64,000 bases of DNA, taken from NCBI GenBank assembly GCA_030704615.1, contig CM060731.1, forward strand, positions 69,298,756 through 69,362,755, read 5' to 3'. This DNA is from Takakia lepidozioides. Taxonomy: Eukaryota > Streptophyta > Takakiopsida > Takakiales > Takakiaceae. The notes beneath the pieces are model-generated. The model was not told the origin of the DNA. It did not search any database and was given only the letters and a program-made list of their open reading frames with translations. The position numbers and the translations under genes are program-made. Shown here piece after piece: positions 24,170 to 34,000 of the stretch. Numbering within the stretch: position 1 is the first letter of the stretch; the number at the start of each line of letters is the position of its first letter.

Positions 24170-27140
24170 TGAGACCTCCAGAGGTGCCTCGTCGTAGGGG
24201 AAGTCATCCGGAGGATGTCTTTCCATGAACTGATTGGATTCGTCGTTGCGGCCGGCACCATTGCCCAAGAGCAAGTTAGGTAATCCTCCATGAATGGTTC
24301 CCAGCGTCGTGCCACAAGCGCGCATAAGGAGGCCATCCTGCAGGTCAGGGTGAAGCATCTTCAGGACACGGACCTGATGCTTGCATAAGTTTCCCTTCAT
24401 TGCCACGTGCAACAACCCCAATCGCAATCAGGATTGTAAACAATGTATGTTGTGCCGGGGTGGTTGTTGCTAAGAACGTAGGCTGGTTCACCAGGACCCA
24501 AGGGAAGAGTAACACTCTCAGCAGAAATGTCTCGTGCCGCAAGTATAGAACTGGATATGTACTTTTCGTGTTTGTCATTTCTTATGAACCCGTGGGTCTT
24601 CAAATGGATTGCGTACCAGTAGTGTGTTAGCACACGGCCAGTGAGTTCCCATATAAGCCAGTCCACTCTACGACCACTCATCTTGCCTTTCCCCATGGCA
24701 AGTCTTGCCTTCAGATTTCAATGGTATGCCTCAATGCTTGCGTTTGTGTCTTGGCTCGCATGAGGGACATGGCGGGCTGCTGTACACCACATTGCTATTT
24801 TGGACTTCCAGTATTGTTCGATATAGTCAAGAAATTCATGTCCTTTCGGGTATTTTGACCTCATACGACGGATTCTCCTTGCCACCCACCGAAGCGCTCT
24901 TTTCTCGTTGCGTGGTCCTCCTCTACAGTACATGAGGTCTCCCATATCCTTCAACAAGTTTACAACGGTCACCGGATCCTTCGTTTTCTTGCATGATTGC
25001 TTCACCCATGCCTTGCGGACATGCCAAAGGCAGAGGAAAATGAGTACTCCTTCAAAAACAATTCTGCACAACACACATGGTACACATTAGAGTCTTAGGA
25101 TCGGACTGCAATGGTGGACTACCGGAGTGGACTGTAACAGCGACGTGTATCAGCGGGCAGAGCCACTGGACTTGCCCAGTGGACAGTACAATGCCATGAC
25201 GTTGATGTGCTGGAATAACCCCATTGGACTTCCCCTAGCTAGAACTGGGGCAGCGGACTGCCCCATTGGACTGCCACAGCGGACTGCCGAGTGGACTTGG
25301 CAGTGGACGGCCGACCCCAGGGACTGCTGAGTGGACTTGGCAGCGGACTACCGAGCGGACTTGTCAGGGGATTGATGAGCGGACTTGACAGCGGACTACA
25401 AGTGGATTTGCCCAGCGAACTGCCATCGGGTTTCGCCACAGGAGTCTGCCAGTGGACTGTAGCAATGGACTGCTGCAGTGGACCTCGACAATGGACCGGT
25501 GCTGTGGACCAACAGACTTACCGAATAGCGTTGATTTCTGCTTCGGCATCGTCTACAATGAAGGCATTGGGTCGCCAGCTCGGCAAATCTGCGAGGAGTG
25601 AATCGCGCAAGGCTCTCATCCACGGAACCAGGTCTCTTGTCCGATTCCACGCGGATAGGATATAGGCAACTGGTATACCGTTCAACCACTCGTCGAAGAC
25701 CATCAATGTGTACAATGGGAACTGTTGGAATGCACAATGTAAGATGGTCAGAGCATGCAAATTCCGCTCAGTTCTGCACGAGAAGACTTCATAAGAGTGA
25801 TGAGGTCTGCAGCGGTTCACAATGGGTCTGCCCCTCGGTCTTCCGCAACGTACACATGAAAACATACAGAAAGGGTCAGCACACCAAATTTTATGTGAAT
25901 GTTGCATGGTACTATGCTATCATGCTCGTACAAGTCCATGGAATCGTTCGAATAGTACCTTGTCATAATTTGTCCCAAAGGTTGCATCACATGCAACGAT
26001 ACGGTCATGTCCTAGTTCCAGCATTCGTCGTTTCTGCCACGGAGTCTGTATGCCAATAGTGAATGTCAAATCTCCATCAAAATGCTCGAATGATGGCTCT
26101 AATTTCTCCTCTTGATAGAAAAAACGGACGCAGGATTCTGGTCTCTCCACATGCGCACACTCTCTGCATCATCGGCGTGCTTTTTGAAGGTTTGCCACGC
26201 ACGTTTCTCGGCAAGGTTGCGAACATCTTGCTCCAACAAGAAATCATCGCGGGTCCATGCATCGCCCAAGCCGGTGTTGTTCATCACGTGCTCTTTATGC
26301 TCCATCATGATTTGGGCGACCGACAGGCCTCGGCACAAACACTCGACGACCCAGGCTTTCAATTCCTCGCTAATGTGTGGTGCATAGGCGTGGCGGGTGT
26401 TCCAGAACTCTGCGGACTTCCCATGCGAGGGTTTCCCTTGCGCATCTGTATGCTCCATGTTGTTGTAGTACGTGATGACACAGATGTCAGGGGCAAGATA
26501 GCATTGCTGGACCTTGAAACAGCATTGGCAACCACGTTTGTAAGACTCTCCATACTCCGACTTCTTTCTCCTTGGGCCTTTATGATGGCAAGATGTTCCA
26601 GCACCCACAAGAGGTCCTCCACGCTTCTGTTTTGGATCCTCCACTATTGCCTTGTTGTGCGCTTGTCATCAGGACCGTAGCAGCATTAATACCTGGACAA
26701 AAAATTCTAAAATCGATATCCAACGACTTGAGGAAGCATAAAATCAGAGAACTCGTGAAACAAAAAATGGCAACAGACATGCAATGAAACGTCAAAATGA
26801 CTGAGGATGGTGCACACATAATACTGGACAGAACTGTGTTGGCTCTGGGTGCTTTTCGCGAGCCGGGTTCTACTTTAAAATGGACATTCACCCAAAACTG
26901 AGTGGGGTAGTCCTCCAAACTCTCCTCTCCCAGGACGAAGTCACCAACTCTATCCCAAGGTATGCAGACATTTTCAACATTCACTCGCACACCCATAAAT
27001 CCATATTGCGTCTCACTCTTCCAATGGAGATCCTTCCTGTTGAAGGGTCCTGGTTTTGCTGTTTGCAAACATTGTCGAAGAGGCCGTATAAGCGGGCTTT
27101 CCGTGATCAGTATATCATCGGGTTTTGCTTCCACGTCCAT
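24170..27140 (-). pseudogene. Mutator-like (MURA/MULE) transposase, broken
   Basis: This is the transposase of the element. Recognisable pieces, read on the minus strand: N-terminal region from ATG at 27140 (IPWDRVGDFVLGEESLEDYP); a Cys-rich segment and helical region at about 26644-26100 (CQCCFKVQQCY, WVVECLCRGLSVAQIMMEH); catalytic-core start near 26000 (RIVACDATFGTN); exon 25721-25522 (FPLYTLMVFDEWLNGIPVAY, then NAFIVDDAEAEINAIR, holding the second Asp); and exon 25063 to about 24170 (FLCLWHVRKAW, NASIEAYH, then a SWIM-like CTWQ and LCKHQVRVL). Breaks: a T-run frameshift near 26110 (frame change before FFYQEEKLEP), TGA in place of the Trp after EAYH (near 24715), and a frame change inside the SWIM motif (near 24420). 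The intron 25064-25521 is filled with the CAGTCCGCTG motif. No intact product is possible. Confidence 0.85.
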
Positions 27141-27907
27141 GCCCTATACAGTATAAAGGACACGCTTCTGAACATGCAAGAAACGCGCCGCAGTACATGA
27201 CACGATCGACAACGTGCATGGTGAGTGTGAGAGTCTTGTGTTGATTGATGTAGTAACGAAAAAATCCTTCACTTTCACTGCCACCTCTGCAGCGTGAAAC
27301 GCGTATGCACAGATTCTGTTAACACAGCACCCAAAAAACAAGGGACAGAAGGGTCAATACATGTACCTCGAACATAGACACAGGGCCACACCGGAATGTC
27401 TTCCTCAATCGCCCATATATACCCAGCTCCTCATAGGTCATGCCCATATCAATCTCGTCGTTCTGAAAAAGCAACATACATGAGAGCTGCTAGAGACGTA
27501 TAAAGTTTGCACCACTGCATTGAAACATAGTACATGCACCAGTTGTGAACACATTCTTTCAGAACCAAGACTTCTTCAGAATGTACAGTAAGATCAGACC
27601 ACATTCAAATAACCAGGATCCGCAGCCATCGTGTCCACTGCTGTTTCAATGCTTTGAATTAGGGTGACTACTTCATAACAGATATGGACCTATCAAGTTT
27701 CTGTTACAGCCAATTGATAAAAAGGCTAATGTACCTGTGTGTACTTCTCTTTGATGGGCTCCAATTTTGCTGCTGGCAGCGCACCTTCAATTTCTGCTAG
27801 GGTTTTGAACCCAAGGTTATCAGCAACCCACCTTAAAGCCCGTCCCATAACAATTTAAATGTTGTAATCCAGCAATCACCCCAAGGGTAGTGGAGCTAGG
27901 AAAAAGA

Positions 27908-28169
27908 AACGGTTGCATGGATGGTAAGATGAAGACCTTGGTGAGGTAGCCCCGAAGACCTTCATCGACATTTGCACTTCCAAGCACAAGCAGGAAACCA
28001 GGCTTACTCCGCACCCATTGCATGAGAGAAGCTATAGTTGGAACGGTTGCATTGATGGTAAGATGAAGACCTTGGTGAGGTAGCCCTGAAGACCTTCATC
28101 GACATTTGCACTTCCAAGCACAAGCAGGAAACCAGGCTTACTCTGCACCCATTGCATGAGAGAAGCTAG
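27908..28169. repeat. 134-bp tandem duplication inside the NAD+ synthetase remnant
   Basis: AACGGTTGCATKGATGGTAA begins at 27908 and again at 28042; the copies run to 28041 and about 28169 and differ at only a few positions. Each contains most of the exon coding for [15 protein letters not shown] and its donor-side flank, so one exon is doubled. High identity indicates a late event. Confidence 0.9.
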
Positions 28170-28640
28170 CCTAACCGCCATCACCATGTGAATACGGCTT
28201 GTATGTTTTGCAAAGCTCTGTCTGTGTTCCTCCGTGCACCTTATTTGCAGCCCATTGCCACCCCCATCGGGACTTTGACTTCAAACCACATATGTATCAA
28301 AGTAGCAAGAAAATTGAATCCTCTGGGGTTTGACACTCTCAAACGTGAGGTAGAAAGACAACGTTAGGTCACTCTTTGCGCAGTTTTTTAACCATAACAT
28401 ACTAGCACCCTCTCCAGAGAGTATATGTATATTGTAATTTGTGACCTCAAATGTATATTCACTGATACCATGTCAGAGAAAAACAACCTGATGCCAGACA
28501 CAATATGGAAGGACAAAATAGATCAACACATCTGCTCGAGGTTATGGGAATCAAACAGGCTGAAGGAACTGAATGACATATAAAAGAAACTGGTTGCTAC
28601 TTTTCTGTATCAGATGAAGATGGAGGGACGTGAAATACAG

Positions 28641-28785
28641 CTCAGAAGGCACCCGAGACTGGGCTAAGCTGTTGGCAGCAGAGATCGTTGCCTCACATTT
28701 AAACGTCAATATTGATGTGGTCGTTAAACCCTTGCTTGAATCACTATTTGACACTATATTCCCGGGCAAGAAACTAAAGTACAAG
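28641..28785 (+). pseudogene. Inverted NAD+ synthetase exon
   Basis: Plus-strand exon with its own acceptor (TACAG at 28636-28640) and donor (GTATGG at 28786). It encodes LLAAEIVASHLNVNIDVVV and ends in FPGKKLKYK, matching the segment of NAD+ synthetase that follows the ADANRVGNY exon. All neighbouring exons of the remnant are on the minus strand, so this exon with both splice sites was flipped. Confidence 0.8.
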
Positions 28786-29097
28786 GTATGGTCCTCATCT
28801 GAATGTTCAAAACATAGAGCTTTCTGACAAGGCGTGCACATTTTCACATATCATACTTCAGAGAGAGGGTGAGCTGAGCAGACCTATTCTCCGTGCCCAT
28901 GTACACCGCATGCAGGAGTCGATGAGCAAATGCTTCAGCAGTTTTAGGTACTTCATCCTTCTGATAGTTACCAACACGATTGGCATCTGCAAGAACTTGC
29001 TTGTCGCCCTCCTTCTCCGCTGCATCAAAGTTCCAGAAAGACTTGTAAGACTTGCACTCTTAATGTAGTACTCAGGAGAACTTCATTTCCAACAGAC

Positions 29098-29182
29098 CTA
29101 GAGTGTAAAGAGAGTGAAGAGAGTAAAGAGAGCGAAGAGAGTGAGAGTAAAGAGTAAGGAGTAAAGAGAGTAAAGATAACGA
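29098..29182. repeat. Purine-rich AGAGTRAAG simple repeat
   Basis: Irregular GAGTAAAGA / GAGTGAAGA units, almost pure A and G on the plus strand. It sits directly downstream (minus sense) of the PP-loop exon of the NAD+ synthetase remnant. Confidence 0.85.
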
Positions 29183-29310
29183 GCTGACACATACAGCCAA
29201 CAATGGCAGCTACAGACGAGCTGTCAGCACCCCCGAAACTGGCAACCTGTATCCCGTAGCCCCGCTGCGGCAGAGACAAACCGAGAGCCAGTAAGCCGGA
29301 CCAAGAGCTA

Positions 29311-31053
29311 TTTCCTCATGTGGATCATGGTAGCACTCTGCAATATTCAGAATGCTCCATCAGAAGAAAAAAGCTACTACAGCTGCTCAAGGGAACAGAA
29401 TGTACTTGAAAGGGGCTGGAGGTTCCTGTGGACATAGCCCTTTTGGATAGTGGCTAAGCAGTCCATCGTGCAGTGGAAGTTCAGAGTAGTCTGTTAAGCC
29501 TTACAGGCCTGGTAGTTCTTTGGAGATGCTACATCAGTAAAGAAAGAGCGCCTAATACAAGCATATGGATTCACCAAGGCCTGGAGCAAGTCACATGAGG
29601 AAGATTGGATTTGCAGATACATGCTGTGACCAATAGTATACTCTTCGTCATCCAGAAAAAAGATTGAGGGAGGAAATAAGAGTGCTTACGTATTCCAAAG
29701 GCCAGGTAGCCATCACCAAAAGGAACAGTTTCTTGTCCAGTGACTTTCTTGATGCTCTCTGGATCAGGTTGTTGCGTGTCTGGCGGAGATGTTTCCAGGC
29801 AGAAAAGTTCGCGGTAGTTTCCATCACTTTATACGCAAAAATAGGGTCCATTCAGGTCGCGCTCACATTTAGGTGTTTCTACCTTAGGTCAAGCTTGGGC
29901 CGTATGAGCAAGCTTTGGCCACTGGCAATTTGAACATTAGCCGCGAGCTCCACACTAAATAAACAGAATGAAATCATGCCGAAATTACACAAAATCTCAA
30001 AAAATCTCCCCGAAAATCTTGAAAATTTGCGCCTTAGATGCCAAACACCTGCACAATGAGAAGGCTACCAAATAGAATGTAATGTGCACAAAAGGTACAC
30101 GGCCTTCTTCTCACCCTGTTTTGGCACAATCTGTCACAAGCACAAAGCAGAAAAAGTGACAAACTCAACCAGCCCCTACTACCATTGCATCAAATCGATT
30201 GGTTTGGATCCAATTCAAGTGAAATCAAGAAACTTATCAAATTTGGAATGTCGAGTTCTGACTTTGTGCGTTCACATTCACTTGTTCTTTCTCAAACTGA
30301 TCCTTGGAAGAATGATTGCTCTTGTAAATGGCACCTCTATGATATTTTGCTTCCGAGCCTTCAGCTACTGGTATACTCATCAAATTCACAGAATTAAGCA
30401 GACACATGGTTTGGTCTCATTACTTATCGAAGTGGATGTTTTCATCCGTAATAGCGCAGCAGCTGCATTGAAGTGTTGGTTCAGGAAGAGGGCTTTGCAT
30501 GTTTTGTTGGTGCTTGGATTTGGAGTTGGCTAGCGTTTTGCCCGACGACCCGTCAATCCATTCGCTTTGGTTCTCCTGGCCCCTGGGGTTCCTGGCACGA
30601 AGGTCAACCATGGAGCATTGAACAGCCCTGGGAAGACTCCGTTATGATCCCTCACAGTGGTGGCAGAACCACGTTACACTGAGGCTTGTTTTGTCCTCTT
30701 ATCAGATTGTTCAATACTTTTTCATCATGGGTTTTGTCTGTTAGGTCGTCGATTGGATCTATTATGGTGCTTTCAACTGTTTTTGACATGCTAGTGCCAA
30801 TGGAGTTGCAAAAAAGAGACGAGGAGAACGTTTGGAAGGAATTTTTGGAAACCCTTAGTCAATGGCGGGAGTCATGGTCGAAAGGTGAATGCCTGCTATT
30901 TTACAATAGAAGCAGAAACGAGATGTCCAAAAAATTTCTCCCTCTTTGGAGATAATTTTGGAAGTTTTGTCAGCAATTCAGCACAGGAACCTATTATTGC
31001 TATCTAAATTTTGGGGTATCACTGCCAGCTACTAGCAGCTGGGGGGAGGATCG
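29311..31053. other. Intergenic, upstream of the PPR-DYW gene
   Basis: No gene is recognised. Plus-strand open frames at 30084-30533 (149 codons) and 30686-30955 have no domain I know. The expected glutaminase-domain exons of NAD+ synthetase were looked for on both strands here and not found. The last few hundred bases before 31054 may be 5' UTR of the PPR gene. Confidence 0.45.
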
Positions 31054-34000
31054 ATGCATTATTGTTATCGAGGAGGCAGGGATGGAGTTTGGGTGCCGAT
31101 GCATGGAAGAGGGCCAGATTTCAAGAATAAAAGTAGTAACGTGGCTCTGTGGATCAACAAGAAACGTGCATGGGTAGATCAACTGGGAGCAGCAGCAGCA
31201 CAGTTGATTGAATCAGGCGCTTCCTCCACAACCACGGCTTCTGAACCAAGAGAGCGAGTGCACAAGGTCTCTTCTGGCATTTGTGGGGATGTGAGGGCAC
31301 TGTGTGAGGCAGGACAACTGAAAGAGTCTATGCACATTTTGAGCCATGGAGGCATTTTGGCGGACTCCGATACTTATGCCTATCTCTTGCAAAAGTGCAT
31401 TAAGATGAAAGATCTAGCAGTTGGTAAGCAGGTGCACGCACACATGATCCAGAGTCAATTTAAGCCAAACTTGTTTCTACAGAACACCCTTGTCAACATG
31501 TATGTCAAGTGCGGGAGCATGGTGGATGCACACCGACTGTTTGAGAAAATGCCTAAACGAAATATGTTTTCGTGGACTATAATGATTGCAGGATATACCA
31601 AGCTTGGGTATGGTCGGAATGCCTTTGAGACATATGAGCAAATGATACAAGAAGGGGTGACACCGGACCAGGTCACATTCATTTGTGTTCTCAAGGCATG
31701 TGCCAGCCTTGCAGCCCTGGAAAAGGGCACAGCAGTCCATGCTGACATCATGAAAGCCGGAATTGTACCAAATATGATTCTGGACACTGCCCTCGTGGAC
31801 ATGTATGCCAAATGCGGGAGCATCAAGGATGCAAAGGGAGTGTTCGATAGTATGGTTAAGCGAGATATTGTCTCATGGAGTTCCATGATTGCAGGATACA
31901 CCCAGCATGGGAGTGGGATGGAGGCTTTGGAGACCTATGAGCAAATGATGCGGAAAGGGGTAAAGCCTGACCAGGTCATATTCGTTTGTGTTTGCAATGC
32001 ATGTGCGAGCTTGGCAGCCCTGGAAAAAGCTAAAGAGGTCCATGCTGCAATCATTGAAGCAGGAATAGTACCAAATATTGTTCTGAACAATACCCTCGTG
32101 GACATGTATGCCAAATGTGGGAGCATCGAGGATGCAAAGGGAGTTTTTGACAATATGGCTAAACGAGATGTGGTATCATGGAATGCGATGATTGCAGGGT
32201 ATGCCCAGCATGGGTGTGGGATGGAGGCTTTGGAGTCCTTTGAGCAAATGATGCGTGAAGGGGTGGAGCCCAATCAGGTCACATTTGTTTGCATTTGCAA
32301 TGCATGTGCCAGCCTGGCAGCCCTGGAAAAAGGCAAAGAGGTCCATGCTGACATCATCGAAGCTGGAATTGTACCAAATATAATTCTGGACACTGCCCTG
32401 GTGGACATGTATGCCAAATGTGGTAGCATCAAGGATGCAAAGGGAGTATTTGACAAAATGGCTGAGCGAAATGTGGTGTCATGGACTGCCATGATCACAG
32501 GATATGCCCAACAAGGCTCTGTGATGGAGGCTTTGGAGACCTATGAGCAAATGATGTGGGAAGGGGTGAAGCCCAACCAAGTCACGTTTGTTTGCGTCTG
32601 CAATGCATGTGCCAGCCTGGCAGCCCTGGAAAAGGGGAAAGAGGTCCATGCTGACATCATGAAAGCTGGAATTGTACCAGATACCGTTCTGGACAATACC
32701 CTGGTAGATATGTATGCCAAATGCGGGAGCGTTGAGGATGCGAAGGTAGTGTTCAACAATATGGCTGAACGAGATGTGGTCTCATGGAATGCGATGATTG
32801 CAGGATATGCCCAGCATGGATATGGGAAGGAGGCTTTGGAGTCCTATGAGCAAATGATGCAGGAAGGCATGAAGCCCAACCAGGTCACGTTCATTTGTGT
32901 TTGCAATGCATGTGCCAGCCTGGTAGCCCTGGAAAAGGGCAAAGAGGTCCATGCTGACATCGTGAAAGCTGGCATTATACCAAATATCATTCTGGACACT
33001 ACCCTCCTACACATGTATGCCAAATGTGGGAGCATTGAGGATGCAAAGAGAGTCTTCAACAAGATGGCTGAACGAGATGTGATCTCATGGAATGCGATGA
33101 TCTCAGGATATGCCCAGCATGGGTTTGGGATGGAGGCTTTAGAGACCTACGAGCAAATGTTGTGCGAAGGGGTGAAGGCCAATCAGGTCACATTCATTTG
33201 TGTATGCAATGCATGTGCTAGCCTGGCAGCTGTAGAAAAGGGGAAAAAGGTTCATGCTGACATCATTAAAGCTGGAATTGTGCCAGATGTCATCCTGGAC
33301 AGTACCCTTGTGGATATGTATGCTAAATGTGGGAGCATCAAGGATGCAAAGGGAGTTTTTGACAAGATGGCTGAACGCAATGTGGTCTCATGGAATGCAA
33401 TGATCGCAGGATATGCTCTGCATGGGTTTGAGATGGAGGCTTTGAAGTCCTATGAGCAAATGATGCAGGAAGGGGTGATTCCCAACCAGATTACATTCGT
33501 TTGTGTTTGCAATGCATGTGCCAGCCTGGCAGCCCTGGAAAAGGCCAAAGAGGTGCATGCAGACATCATGAAAGGTGGCATGGTACCAAATGTCATTCTG
33601 GGCACTACCCTCATGGACATGTATGCCAAATGCGGAAGCATTGAGGATGCGAAGGGAGTGTTTGACAAGATGGCTGAGCAAGATGTGTTCTCATGGAATG
33701 TGATGATTGCAGGGTACGCCCAGCATGGCTGTTCTAGGGAGGCCCTGCAGCTGTTTGAAGGAATGCAAAAGGAATGCTTGAAGCCAGACAGTATCACCCT
33801 CATGTGTGTTCTCTCTGCATGTAGCCATGTGGGCCTCGTGGATGAAGGCAGACACTACTTTGAATCCTTAAGCCAAGACCATGGCCTGACTCCTACAGTA
33901 GAGCACTTTGGCTGCATGGTGGACCTTCTTGGCCGTGCAGGGCTATTGGATGAGGCAGAGGACTTCATTACCAGAATGCCAATCAAACCAGATGCTGAAG

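Larger units (their letters stand above)
15372..25515. repeat. Dispersed CAGTCYGCTG motif clusters across the Mutator-like element
   Basis: A short degenerate motif, CAGTCTGCTG or CAGTCCGCTG, is repeated many dozens of times at irregular 8-40 bp spacing. Plus-orientation clusters lie at 15372-15536, 16375-16870, 18300-18570, 21830-22010, 22400-22570 and 23210-23635. Reverse-complement clusters (CAGCRGACTG) lie at 18830-19022, 19955-21230 and 25100-25515. The reverse-oriented clusters at 18.8 and 20-21.2 kb are exonic in the Ulp1-like gene and encode Gln-Gln-Thr runs. The 18.3, 21.8 and 22.4 kb clusters are its introns. The 25.1-25.5 kb cluster is an intron of the minus-strand transposase, so it too reads CAGTCCGCTG in the sense direction. 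The outer clusters are non-coding. Confidence 0.85.
17200..27250. mobile_element. Degenerate Mutator-like element with Ulp1 gene (Kaonashi-type)
   Basis: A MURA-type transposase (minus strand) and a Ulp1/C48 cysteine-protease gene (plus strand) converge on about 24 kb. Plant Mutator-like elements carrying a ULP-like gene, such as Kaonashi elements of Arabidopsis, combine the same two gene types. Both genes are disabled here. I could not find convincing terminal inverted repeats or a 9-bp target duplication, so the limits are approximate. The motif clusters extend the likely left part to about 15.37 kb, and the right limit may lie inside NAD+ synthetase-derived sequence near 27.24 kb. Confidence 0.75.
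27240..29310 (-). pseudogene. NAD+ synthetase (C-terminal synthetase domain) remnant, rearranged
   Basis: Pieces of glutamine-dependent NAD+ synthetase are recognisable. In minus-strand order: about 29310-29175, PP-loop exon (EEIALGPAYW, then GADSSSVAAIVGCMCQLV) with one G missing from the SGG codons; 29020-28884 (DKQVLADANRVGNYQKDEVP); about 28270-28080 ([20 protein letters not shown]) with a second truncated copy at 27908-28041; about 27839-27735 ([20 protein letters not shown]); 27462-27367 ([29 protein letters not shown]); 27314 to about 27240 (FFRYYINQHK). The exon that should lie between the second and third pieces is present at 28641-28785 but on the plus strand. The glutaminase domain and last exon are not found. 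Frameshift, inversion and duplication make this a pseudogene or a captured set of fragments. Confidence 0.82.

Noticed and set aside
17100-27330. Candidate terminal inverted repeats for the Mutator-like element near 17.1 kb and 27.2 kb
   Set aside because: Only short chance similarities were seen by eye; nothing long enough to claim.
31455-33803. Antisense open frames across the PPR gene, repeating every 303 bp
   Set aside because: Shadows of the PPR repeats on the opposite strand; the sense frame is a complete DYW protein.
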